Source: Natronococcus sp. A-GB7 (lineage in GTDB: Archaea; Halobacteriota; Halobacteria; Halobacteriales; Natrialbaceae). From it: 64,000 nucleotides of DNA. The stretch covers positions 62,001 through 126,000 of the forward strand of contig NZ_JARUKV010000006.1 in assembly GCF_029688865.1 (NCBI RefSeq), written 5' to 3'. How positions within the stretch are numbered: the stretch's first letter is position 1; every line of letters begins with the position of its first letter. The notes beneath the pieces were generated by a model. That model had not been told where the DNA came from and did no database searches. It worked only from the letters and a program-made list of their open reading frames with translations. Positions 27,097 through 35,499 of the stretch are shown here, piece by piece. The translations under genes were made by a program, and so were the position numbers.

Positions 27097-29646
27097 CTAT
27101 CGGATTATTTTATCCCGTCCGGGGTCGAACAGCGGCTCGTCCCGAACCGTCGCGTCGTAGCTCCGTCCCTCGCAGTCGATTTGGACCGACGTCCCCGTCT
27201 CTGCGTACTCGCTGGGGAGGTAGGTGTAGGCGATCGACTCGCCGATGCTGTAGCCGTAGTCGCCGGCCTGGACGTAACCGAGGACGTCGCCGTCCTTCGA
27301 AACCGGCCGTCCCCCGAGCGCGACGTCCGTCGACTCGTCGAGGGTGAGGCAGGCAACCCGGTTGTCGATCCCCTCGTCTTTCGCCTCGACGAGCGCCTCC
27401 CTGCCGACGAAGTCGGTGTCGAGATCGACCGCGAACGGGAGCCCCGCCTCGTAGGGGTTGACGTCGGTATCGACGTCGGTTCCCCACAGCCGGAACCCCT
27501 TCTCGAGGCGCATCGACTCGACCGCGCCGGCGCCCATGGGACGGACCCCGAGATCCTGACCGGCCTCCCAGAGGGTGTCCCACAGCTTCTGTGCGTACTC
27601 CGTCGGCGCCCACAGCTCCCAGCCGAGTTCGCCGACGTAGGAGAGCCGCAGGGCGATCACGGGGACGTCGCCGACGTAGATCCGCTTCCCGCTGAAGTAG
27701 GAGAAGTCGTCGTTCGAGAGGTCCGCGTCGGTCGTCCGCTGGAGGAGCAATCGTGCGTTCGGCCCCCAGAGGCCGATCGTACTCTTCGCGGACTCCTCGA
27801 CCGTGACCGACACCGTCTCGGGGGCGTGACTCTCGAGCCAGGAGCCGTGGATCCCCGGCGAGTTCCCGCCGCCGGTCGTCACCATGTACTCCTCGTCGTC
27901 GAGGCGGGCGACGGTGAGGTCCGCGAGGACGGTTCCGCCCTCGTTGAGCATCGTGGTGTAACGGACCTGGCCGATCGAGAGGTCCATGTCGTTGCTACAG
28001 ACCCGCTGGAGGAAGTCGCCGGCGTCGCTGCCCTCGACCATGATCGAGCTGAACGTCGTCATGTCGAACATCGACACCTTCTCCCGAGTGTGGAGGTGTT
28101 CGGCGCCCTCGATCGGGGAGCGGTTGACCCCCTGCCAGCCGTCCTGCTCGGGGATGCGGTCCTCGTACTTCGAGACGAGGTCGGCGTTGGACTCGTACCA
28201 CTGGGGGACTTCCCAGCCGCCGCTCTGGTAGAACTCCGCGCCCAGCTCCTGCTGGCGGTGATAGAACGGACTCGTTCGGAGCCCGCGGCGGTCGGCGGGC
28301 TGCCAGCGGGGCTCGACGATGCTGTAGACCTGCTGGTAGCGCATCCCGCCCCGGTCCATGAAGTACTGCTTGTTCCCCGCGTGGGGTTCGAACCGGTTGA
28401 CGTGGATCCCGCTCGTGTCGACGGGGCCGGAGGGGAGCCGGGGGACGCCCGTCTCCATCCACTCGGCGAGGATCTTCCCGTAGCCGCCCGAGTGGGTCCA
28501 CCAGATCGCGAGCCCGGTCCAGAGCCCGTCGACCTGTGCGGTTTCCCCGAGGACGGGCATCCCGTCGGGGGTGTAGACGAAGATCCCGTTCTCGGTGGCG
28601 TCGAACTCCTTGCCTGCGGTCGCGGGCAACAGCTCGTCGAACGCCTGTTTCGGTGACTTCTCGCGGTCCGGGTGGGTCGCCTTCGTCCAGTGTTTCTCCG
28701 TGAAGCTGTGGACGGAGGCCTGGCTCTCCTCGGTGTTCGATCCCATCTCGTCGGGGTCGACCACGAGTTGCTCGTGGTTGTACGAGCCCAGACCGTACCC
28801 CTCGCCGTGGGTCCGGAAGTACAGCGAGTTGTCCTGGTCGCGGCCGACCGGACGGTCCGGGGGCTGGGCCATCGACTCGGTGATCTCCCGGTCGCCCGGG
28901 ATCTCGAGCCCGGTGACGGCGTCGTCGGCCCGTTCGTTGCCCCGGAGCTCCTCGAGCGGTTCGGTGACGACGTACTGGTGTTCGACCGGGGCGATCGGCA
29001 GGTCGACGCCCGCCAGCTGCCCGGTCTGGTAGGCCCAGTTGTTCGTCGCGAGCACGCAGCGGTCACACTCGATGCGACCGCGGTCGGTGACGACCGCCTG
29101 CACTTCGTCCCCTTCAACCTCGATGTCGGTCACCTCGGTGTGGCCGTGGAACGACGCCGGCGTCGTCTCGAGGTACCACTGGAGCGCGTCGGTGCCGGCG
29201 ACCTGGCCGTCGGTCGGCGAGTAGTATCCCCCGAGGATCTCCTCCTCGTCGACCAGCGGCAGTCGTTCGGTTACCTCCTCGGGCTCGAGTAGCTCCGGCT
29301 CGGGGAGACCGTACGATTTCGCCCACTCGACCCGGCGCTGCAGGAAGTCCATGCGTTCCTCGGAGCGAGCGAGCTCGATTCCGCCGGTCTCGTTGTAGAC
29401 GCCGGCCTCCTTCAGCAGTCGGGTCGTGTAGTGTGCGGTCTTCGTCTGGAGTTTCGACGGCGAGGTCTGGAACATGATCCCCGGCGCGTGGGTCGAGGAG
29501 CCGCCCGTTACAGGGAGCGGTCCCTTGTCGAGGACGACGACGTCGTCGGCGCCGAGTTCGGTCAGGTGGTAGGCCACGCTGCACCCGACCGCCCCGGCAC
29601 CGACGATCACCGTCTCGGCGCTCGAGGGCGGGTTGTCTGTGCTCAT
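27097..29646 (-). CDS. FAD-dependent dimethylglycine/sarcosine dehydrogenase-like enzyme (paralog 1)
   Basis: The 849-residue protein starts MSTDNPPSSAETVIVGAGAV. The FAD domain (residues about 10-390) has the dinucleotide motif GAGAVGCSVAYHL and GGSSTHAPG, whose His aligns with the covalent-FAD His of mammalian dimethylglycine dehydrogenase. A linker domain follows, then a C-terminal GcvT-like aminomethyltransferase domain (about 450-845) that binds THF. Family members oxidise N-methyl groups and transfer formaldehyde to THF. A second homolog at 31185-33752 shares the same architecture. Dimethylglycine and sarcosine are the likely substrates of the pair, but which enzyme takes which cannot be told. 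Confidence 0.9.
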   Translation of the reverse strand: MSTDNPPSSAETVIVGAGAVGCSVAYHLTELGADDVVVLDKGPLPVTGGSSTHAPGIMFQTSPSKLQTKTAHYTTRLLKEAGVYNETGGIELARSEERMDFLQRRVEWAKSYGLPEPELLEPEEVTERLPLVDEEEILGGYYSPTDGQVAGTDALQWYLETTPASFHGHTEVTDIEVEGDEVQAVVTDRGRIECDRCVLATNNWAYQTGQLAGVDLPIAPVEHQYVVTEPLEELRGNERADDAVTGLEIPGDREITESMAQPPDRPVGRDQDNSLYFRTHGEGYGLGSYNHEQLVVDPDEMGSNTEESQASVHSFTEKHWTKATHPDREKSPKQAFDELLPATAGKEFDATENGIFVYTPDGMPVLGETAQVDGLWTGLAIWWTHSGGYGKILAEWMETGVPRLPSGPVDTSGIHVNRFEPHAGNKQYFMDRGGMRYQQVYSIVEPRWQPADRRGLRTSPFYHRQQELGAEFYQSGGWEVPQWYESNADLVSKYEDRIPEQDGWQGVNRSPIEGAEHLHTREKVSMFDMTTFSSIMVEGSDAGDFLQRVCSNDMDLSIGQVRYTTMLNEGGTVLADLTVARLDDEEYMVTTGGGNSPGIHGSWLESHAPETVSVTVEESAKSTIGLWGPNARLLLQRTTDADLSNDDFSYFSGKRIYVGDVPVIALRLSYVGELGWELWAPTEYAQKLWDTLWEAGQDLGVRPMGAGAVESMRLEKGFRLWGTDVDTDVNPYEAGLPFAVDLDTDFVGREALVEAKDEGIDNRVACLTLDESTDVALGGRPVSKDGDVLGYVQAGDYGYSIGESIAYTYLPSEYAETGTSVQIDCEGRSYDATVRDEPLFDPGRDKIIR

Positions 29647-29840
29647 ATAACACACCGTGGTACAGTGGGTATGATAAGTGCATCGGTGACGGTCGAACGT
29701 GGCCGGCGATTCGGGTGCTGCGGGCCGAGTACCGGCCACGAAGCGACAGTGCAACTCGGCAGTCCACAACTACTCCGTTGGCCGACACGTGTTGTGATCC
29801 GGCCGTCGGGCGATTGAGGACGCCACGAACGCGTCCGTGG

Positions 29841-30734
29841 CTACGGCAGCGAGACGGGGACGTCTGCCTGAATACTCGCCGCCTTCACGGTGTTGTAGAG
29901 CAACATGGCGATCGTCATCGGACCGACGCCGCCGGGAACGGGCGTGATCGCGTCGGCCTTCGCTTTCGCGCTCTCGAACTCGACGTCGCCGACGAGCTCG
30001 TACCCCTTCTCGGTGTCCGCCTCGACACGGTTGACGCCGACGTCGATCACGGTCGCGCCCTCCCCGATCATCGAGCCGTCGATCAGCTCGGGGTAGCCGG
30101 CGGCCGCGATCACGACGTCCGCCTGCCGGGTCTTCTCGCCGAGATCGGCCGTTCTCGAGTGACAGACCGTCGTCGTCGCGTTCCCGCCGTCGGCCTTCTG
30201 AATCAGCAGGTTCGCCATCGGCTTGCCGACGATGTTCGACCGACCGACGACGACGGCGTCTTTCCCCTCGGTGTCGACGTCGGCCGCCGCAAGCAGCCGC
30301 TGGATGCCGTGGGGCGTACACGGCTTGAACCGGGGCTCGCCGGCGACCAGCAGGCCGGCGTTCTCGGGGTGGAAGCCGTCGACGTCCTTCGTCGGCTCGA
30401 TCCGCTCGAGAACGGCTCGGTCGTCGATGTGATCCGGTAGCGGCAGCTGCACGAGAATCCCGTGTACCGCGGGGTCCGCGTTCAGGTCGTCGATCCGCTC
30501 GAGCAACACGTCCGTCGGCTCGGTCGGATCCAGCTCCGCGTGGACGCTCTCGATCCCGAGTTCCGCACACGCCCGCTGTTTCATCGAGACGTACGTCTCG
30601 CTCGCCCCGTCGTCGCTCATCAGCACCGTCGCCAGCCCCGGCGTCACGCCGGCCGACTCGAGCGTTTCGACGCAGGACTCCAGTTCCGATCTGATACCGT
30701 CGGCGACCTCGTTTCCGTCGATGATCCGTGTCAT
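29841..30734 (-). CDS. folD: Bifunctional methylene-THF dehydrogenase/methenyl-THF cyclohydrolase
   Basis: The 297-residue protein carries the FolD landmarks: VSMKQRACAELG with the catalytic Lys near residue 50, GILVQLPLPDHID, PCTPHGIQRLL, the NADP-binding VVGRSNIVGKPMANLLI and TPVPGGVGPMTIAMLL. It oxidises 5,10-methylene-THF to 10-formyl-THF. It sits between the two dehydrogenase paralogs that generate methylene-THF, all on the minus strand. This strongly suggests that it channels one-carbon units from demethylation toward PurU or biosynthesis. Complete, with no anomalies seen. Confidence 0.97.
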   Translation of the reverse strand: MTRIIDGNEVADGIRSELESCVETLESAGVTPGLATVLMSDDGASETYVSMKQRACAELGIESVHAELDPTEPTDVLLERIDDLNADPAVHGILVQLPLPDHIDDRAVLERIEPTKDVDGFHPENAGLLVAGEPRFKPCTPHGIQRLLAAADVDTEGKDAVVVGRSNIVGKPMANLLIQKADGGNATTTVCHSRTADLGEKTRQADVVIAAAGYPELIDGSMIGEGATVIDVGVNRVEADTEKGYELVGDVEFESAKAKADAITPVPGGVGPMTIAMLLYNTVKAASIQADVPVSLP

Positions 30735-31020
30735 AGTGGGTCTTCGCTGCGACCGCCGACGTCCGCGCGACCCGCGAGCGACTACGATCTCGCTCCGGGC
30801 GGCGTCGACCGCCGGCTGCAGCGCTATCGGTTGCTCGCCCGGCCGGACAATGAATCCTCGGGGGCGATGTTCGACGTTTCATCCTCGAGACAGCTTCTGG
30901 ACTACGATTCGCGAAATCCCGCTCTTGGGATAAACACCACAAGTATTCCCCCTGCACCTACTTTGAGATCGGATGTCAAGGTCCAGGTGACACCTGTTGA
31001 GGGGTGTCGCTGCCATACGG

Positions 31021-31049
31021 AGGGAGGCGTACCGCCGTTCCGCCTCCCT
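31021..31049. other. GC-rich stem-loop
   Basis: The arms AGGGAGGCG and CGCCTCCCT pair perfectly over nine bases around an 11-base loop. It lies about 140 bp past the dehydrogenase stop and 290 bp upstream of folD. It could protect an mRNA end or be part of an RNA element. It lacks the T-run of a classical terminator. Confidence 0.5.
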
Positions 31050-31163
31050 TCTCTCCCATAGCAACGCGCGGTGCGGCTCCGTTCCGGTTTTTTCGCTCCC
31101 GTGGGGACTCGAGCAGGTAGCGCTCGAGATCGTGGAAACGTCACTACGCATCGATAGCGAGTC

Positions 31164-31169
31164 AAAAAA
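31164..31169 (-). terminator. Oligo-T transcription terminator
   Basis: On the minus strand a run of six T follows the stop codon of the dehydrogenase gene by about 16 bases. Archaeal termination commonly occurs at such T-tracts without a required hairpin. Confidence 0.4.
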
Positions 31170-31184
31170 GCGCTCGAGGCCGAA

Positions 31185-33752
31185 CTACAGCAGCGGGCCG
31201 TCCCGCACCGTCGCTGCGTAGCGTTCGCCCTCGTGGAGGATCTCGACCTCGGTGCCGGGTTCTGCGTACTCCGGCGGAAGGTAGGCGTAGGCGACGCAGG
31301 CGCCGACGGTGTACCCGTACTCGGCGCTGTGGACGTACCCCAGCGATTCGTCACCGTCGAGGACGGGTCGGTTCTTGAAGACGACCGCGTCCTCGTCCTC
31401 GAGGGTCAGACAGGCCACCTTGTGATCGATCCGTTCGCCCTCGGCGGCCTCGACGACCGCGTCCTTCCCGATGAACTCGGTCTCGAGGTCGACGGCGAAG
31501 CTCAGCCCCGCCTCGTAGGGGTTGTGCTCGGTGTGGAGGTCCTCTCCCCACAGCCGGAACCCCTTCTCGATGCGCAGGGAGTCGAGCGCGCCGTTGCCGT
31601 ACGGCCGGAGGTCGTGGTCCTGACCGGCCTCCCAGAGGTGCTCCCAGAGCTGCCCGCCGTACTCGCTGGGCGTGTACAGCTCCCAGCCGAGTTCGCCGGC
31701 GTAGGAGACCCGCAGCGCCCGCACCGGGACGTTCTTGACGAACATCTCCTGGGAGGTGAAGTAGGGGAAGGCATCGTCCGAGAGATCGGTTCGGGTCACC
31801 TCGCTCAACACGTCGCGGGCGTTGGGCCCCGTGAGAACGAACGAGGTGAGCTCCGAGGTGACCTCCCGGACCGTGACGTCCTCGGGGGCGTGTTTCTTGA
31901 CCCAGGCGACGTGGTTCTGCCCGACTTCTCGACCCGTGGTGAGCACGAGGTAGCGATCGTCGTCCGTTCGGGTGACGGTGATGTCGGCCCGCACGCCGCC
32001 CTCCTCGTTGCACATGAGGGTGTAGCGCACCTGGCCGACGTCGATGTCCATGTCGTTGGTACAGAGGTACTGGACGAACTCGCCGGCACCCTGTCCGCTG
32101 ACTTCCATCTTGTTGAACGAGGTCATGTCGTGGATGCCGACCTCGTTGCGGACGTGTAGCGACTCGGCGCCCTCGATCGGCGACCAGTACTTCGCCTCCC
32201 AGCCGTCCCGCTCGGGGACGTCCTCGCCGTAGCGCGCCAGCAGGTCGGCGTTCGAATCGAACCACTGGGCCTCCTCCCAGCCCGCCTCGGCCCACAGCTC
32301 GGCGTCGAGCTCCTGGAGTTTGTGGTAGACCGAGCTGCGGCGGATGTCCCGCTGGTGGTCCGTCCAGGTCCACTTGGGGTGGACGATGTTGTAGACGATC
32401 CGGTACTCCTCGCCGCCGATGTCGCGGGCGAAGTCCCAGCTGCCCTCGTGGGGCTGGAACCGGTTGACGTTACAGTGCGAGAGGTCGATTCGGCCGTCGG
32501 AGAGCTTCGGGGCACCGGTCTCCATCCACTCGGCCAGCGCACGCCCCGCGCCGCCGGCGTGGGTAACCCAGATGGCCGCGGCGGTCCAGAGCCCGTCGTA
32601 CTCCTGGACGGGGCCCATCACGGGGAGGCCGTTGGGCGACTCCGCGAACATCCCGTTGTACTTGTGCTCGAGCTCCTTGCCCTTGGTCGCGGGCAACAGC
32701 TCGTCGCTGGCCTGACGGGGCGCCTTGTCCGGACGGTCCGGGTGGGTCGCGTTGTTCAGGTGGTAGTCGGAGAACTCGTGGATCGAGCCCTGCTCGCCGC
32801 CTTCCTCGTTGCCGCCCAGCTCCTGTGGGTCGGGGACGAGGGGCTCGTGGTTGTACGAGCCGATTCCGTAGGCGTCGCCGTGGGTCCGGAAGTACAGGGC
32901 GTTGTCCTGGTCCCGAAGGATCGGTCGGTCGGGGTTCGCGAGCAGGCGGTCCGCCTTCTCGCCGGAGACCTCGCGGTAGTTCTCGTAGACCGGGTCCTGG
33001 GTAACGTCCTGGTCGCCCGAGAGCTCCTCGAGGGACTCGGTGATCGTGTACTGGTGTTCGACCGGCGTCACCGGGAGGTGGACACCGAGCTGTTCGCCAA
33101 GCTGGCGCGCCCAGATGTTCGTCGCGATCACGACCTCGTTGCACTCGATGTCGCCGTGTTCGGTGACGACGGCCTGCACCTCGCCGTCCTCGACCGCGAC
33201 GTCCTCGGTCCGCGTGTGAGGGACGAACTTCGCACCCCGATCCATCGATGCCCTCGCCAGCGCGGCGCAGGCCTTGACCCCCGACACCTGGCCGTCGGTC
33301 GGCGAGTAGTAGCCGCCCTGGATGACGTCGCTGTCGACCAGGGGGAGCTTCTCCTCGACCTCCTCCGGCGAGAGGAGCTGTGGGTCCGGAACGCCCCAGG
33401 CGGTGCCGTGCTCGACCCGGCGCTGGAGGAAGTCCATCCGCTCGTCGCTCCGGGCGACCTCGATCCCGCCCGTCTCGCTGTAGAGCTGGTTTCCGTCCTC
33501 GTCCTCGAGCTGGGAGTACAGCTTGCGGCTGTAGTTCGCGAACTTGGTCAACACCTTGTCCTCGGCGGTCTGGAACATGATCCCCGGCGCGTGACTCGAG
33601 GATCCTCCGGTGGTCGGAAGCGGCCCCTGGTCGACGACGACGACGTCCTCGCGCCCGAACTCGGTCAGGTGGTACGCCGTGCTGCAGCCGACGATTCCGG
33701 CGCCGACGACGACGGTGTCGGCCTCGGCCGGCAGACTGTCGTGTGTATTCAT
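31185..33752 (-). CDS. FAD-dependent dimethylglycine/sarcosine dehydrogenase-like enzyme (paralog 2)
   Basis: The 855-residue protein begins MNTHDSLPAEADTVVVGAGI and has the same order of domains as paralog 1: FAD-binding oxidoreductase with GAGIVGCSTAYHL and GGSSSHAPGIMFQT, a linker, and a C-terminal GcvT-type THF-binding domain starting near DMTSFNKMEVSGQ. Shared blocks with paralog 1 run the whole length, so the two are products of duplication with divergence. The pair fits successive demethylation of dimethylglycine and sarcosine. It is divergent from the HTH-protein gene at 34067, suggesting that this protein may regulate it. Confidence 0.9.
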   Translation of the reverse strand: MNTHDSLPAEADTVVVGAGIVGCSTAYHLTEFGREDVVVVDQGPLPTTGGSSSHAPGIMFQTAEDKVLTKFANYSRKLYSQLEDEDGNQLYSETGGIEVARSDERMDFLQRRVEHGTAWGVPDPQLLSPEEVEEKLPLVDSDVIQGGYYSPTDGQVSGVKACAALARASMDRGAKFVPHTRTEDVAVEDGEVQAVVTEHGDIECNEVVIATNIWARQLGEQLGVHLPVTPVEHQYTITESLEELSGDQDVTQDPVYENYREVSGEKADRLLANPDRPILRDQDNALYFRTHGDAYGIGSYNHEPLVPDPQELGGNEEGGEQGSIHEFSDYHLNNATHPDRPDKAPRQASDELLPATKGKELEHKYNGMFAESPNGLPVMGPVQEYDGLWTAAAIWVTHAGGAGRALAEWMETGAPKLSDGRIDLSHCNVNRFQPHEGSWDFARDIGGEEYRIVYNIVHPKWTWTDHQRDIRRSSVYHKLQELDAELWAEAGWEEAQWFDSNADLLARYGEDVPERDGWEAKYWSPIEGAESLHVRNEVGIHDMTSFNKMEVSGQGAGEFVQYLCTNDMDIDVGQVRYTLMCNEEGGVRADITVTRTDDDRYLVLTTGREVGQNHVAWVKKHAPEDVTVREVTSELTSFVLTGPNARDVLSEVTRTDLSDDAFPYFTSQEMFVKNVPVRALRVSYAGELGWELYTPSEYGGQLWEHLWEAGQDHDLRPYGNGALDSLRIEKGFRLWGEDLHTEHNPYEAGLSFAVDLETEFIGKDAVVEAAEGERIDHKVACLTLEDEDAVVFKNRPVLDGDESLGYVHSAEYGYTVGACVAYAYLPPEYAEPGTEVEILHEGERYAATVRDGPLL

Positions 33753-34066
33753 AACTCACCTCGATATGCTGGTGGGGGTCGGATATAGCTGTCGCCATCC
33801 CGGATCGTCCAACGAACGATACGAAAACTGAGGGATCGTGTTTCGAACGACGAGTCGGTCTCGGTAAGCGCACGACGTCGTCGGGCTGCGTCGCCTCGTC
33901 GGAGCGCTCGGGGAACTCGATCGGGCGGCCCGTCGGACCCGGTTCGATCGCTCGTAGATTCTCGATTATCACGCCCGCTACCAGGTGCTCAACCTCGATG
34001 TATATGAAGGGACGGAGTATTCCCCACTCAGTATTACCCCGACCGAAACCCAAGCGTAGATAAATC
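33753..34066. other. Divergent promoter region between dehydrogenase and regulator genes
   Basis: About 310 bp. On the minus strand a TATA-like CTATATCC occurs near 33785, some 30 bp before the dehydrogenase ATG. On the plus strand GATGTATATGAAG near 33997 precedes the HTH-protein gene. No gene is seen between them. Confidence 0.5.
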
Positions 34067-35284
34067 ATGAGGATCGGTGACTCGGTTGATACACTCTCGC
34101 AAATAGTAGACCGGTACGAGGCGGACGGCGGCGTGATCCGGCAGGTCGACGCGACGATCTCCGGGCGAGCGGACTCGGCCGGTCCGAGCGTCTCGGTCGA
34201 CGTCGTCGCCCCGCTGTGTGACGCGACGGCGTCCGAATCGGAATCCGGAACGGCTCCCGAAGCGGCACGTCTGGACGACGACGGCGGACTCCGCCTCGAG
34301 TTCGCCCCGTCGGCACTCCCCACGATAGCCGAGTACGCGCCGGAGGACGTCGTCGTGGCGAAAGACGACGCCCGCGTAACCGCGGACGGCGACGTCGTCG
34401 TGACGTTTGCGCTCGGGTTCGAGGAGGAGTCGGAGCCGGCTCGAGACGAGACGCCGGCGAGTTCGGCGGCCGAATCGGACGCCGGGGTAGAACCGGCCGA
34501 GACCGACGGACCGCTCGAGACGGACGAACCCCTCGACGGGGACGCCGTCGACTCGGTGTCGACGGACTCCCGACTCGAGAGCGAACCCGAAACGGAGTCC
34601 GCGATCGACTCCGAGGTCTCGCGGGCCCTCGAGGACGCGCGCAACGAGGAGCTGCCGCCGTACGACGACGCCGAGTACCTGCAGTGTCTGTACGAGTCCT
34701 TCGAGACGTTCGCGGCGATGGCCGACGTCCTCGAGATGGACGTCGCCGCCGAGACCGTCCGTCGGTACATGATCGACGCCGGCGTGCACGACCCGGTCTC
34801 CTACGACGTGGACGACACGGCGGAAGCGGAGGACAGAACTGAGTCGGTCGCCGACTCGAGCGAGCGGCTCCCCGCGGACGGATCGGAGTCCGTCGCGAGC
34901 GACGCGGAGCCGGAGCCTGATCTCGCTCGTCCCGACGGGACCGCCGAACCGGCCGACGATATCCCGGAGCGGCCCCTCGTTGCGGACGGGATCGGCCTTC
35001 CGGACGACGTCGAGGTCGAGGGGCTGATCGACGCGGTCGAGTCGTCGATGACGCTGTACGACGTCTCTCGAGCGCTCGACCTCGAGCGCGACCGGACTCG
35101 GGAGCTGCTCGAGGGGCTCGACCTGATCGATCTCGTGGTCAGACGCGTCTACGCCTCGAGAACGCCGGAGGAGGGTCCGTCGCGGGAGGAGATCGCCGAG
35201 CGGATCCGCGGCAGCGACCGGCACCGATCCGAGCGACGCGCCGGGGATGCCCACTCCGGCGATCGGCAGTCGGCCGTCCCGTAG
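34067..35284 (+). CDS. Probable DNA-binding regulator with acidic linkers and two helix-turn-helix-like segments
   Basis: The 405-residue protein is strongly acidic. Residues 1-130 form a beta-rich N-terminal domain (MRIGDSVDTLSQIVDRYEAD). A low-complexity Glu/Asp/Ser linker covers about 130-190. A first HTH-like segment reads FAAMADVLEMDVAAETVRRY (about 225-245), then a second acidic linker. A second HTH-like segment is TLYDVSRALDLERDRTRELL near 335. No enzyme motif is seen. Its gene lies between and divergent from a dehydrogenase gene and just upstream of the Rieske pair, so regulation of betaine catabolism is a reasonable inference. The family is not firmly recognised. Confidence 0.65.
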   Translation: MRIGDSVDTLSQIVDRYEADGGVIRQVDATISGRADSAGPSVSVDVVAPLCDATASESESGTAPEAARLDDDGGLRLEFAPSALPTIAEYAPEDVVVAKDDARVTADGDVVVTFALGFEEESEPARDETPASSAAESDAGVEPAETDGPLETDEPLDGDAVDSVSTDSRLESEPETESAIDSEVSRALEDARNEELPPYDDAEYLQCLYESFETFAAMADVLEMDVAAETVRRYMIDAGVHDPVSYDVDDTAEAEDRTESVADSSERLPADGSESVASDAEPEPDLARPDGTAEPADDIPERPLVADGIGLPDDVEVEGLIDAVESSMTLYDVSRALDLERDRTRELLEGLDLIDLVVRRVYASRTPEEGPSREEIAERIRGSDRHRSERRAGDAHSGDRQSAVP

Positions 35285-35435
35285 CGTCGCTCGCCGATCG
35301 ACACCGATCCGCGACCGTCGACCGAGTTCCGCTTTCCCGTCCTCACGTACTCCGTTCTCTCCCAGCTCGTCCGCTACGAGCCGGTTTCGACTCCTCGAAG
35401 AACCGGGTCGGGTCGAGTCGTCACTCCCACGGGGG

Positions 35436-35458
35436 TATATATTGGTGTTCAATAACAC
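35436..35458 (+). promoter_or_regulatory. TATA box with adjacent palindrome upstream of Rieske gene 1
   Basis: TATATATT at 35436-35443 is followed directly by GTGTTCAATAACAC (35445-35458), a perfect 5-bp inverted repeat with a 4-bp spacer. A palindrome overlapping the region just downstream of a TATA box is well placed to act as an operator. The start codon follows 42 bp later. Confidence 0.5.
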
Positions 35459-35499
35459 GGGTGAACGACTTTCAGTATATCCTGTGTTGGTGGTGCCAT

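Larger units (their letters stand above)
30735..31184. other. Intergenic region between the second dehydrogenase gene and folD
   Basis: About 450 bp without a convincing gene. It contains a T-run just after the dehydrogenase stop (minus strand), a strong GC-rich hairpin at 31021-31049, and AT-rich sequence near 30930-30965 that may hold the folD promoter. No known riboswitch could be recognised by eye. Confidence 0.5.
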
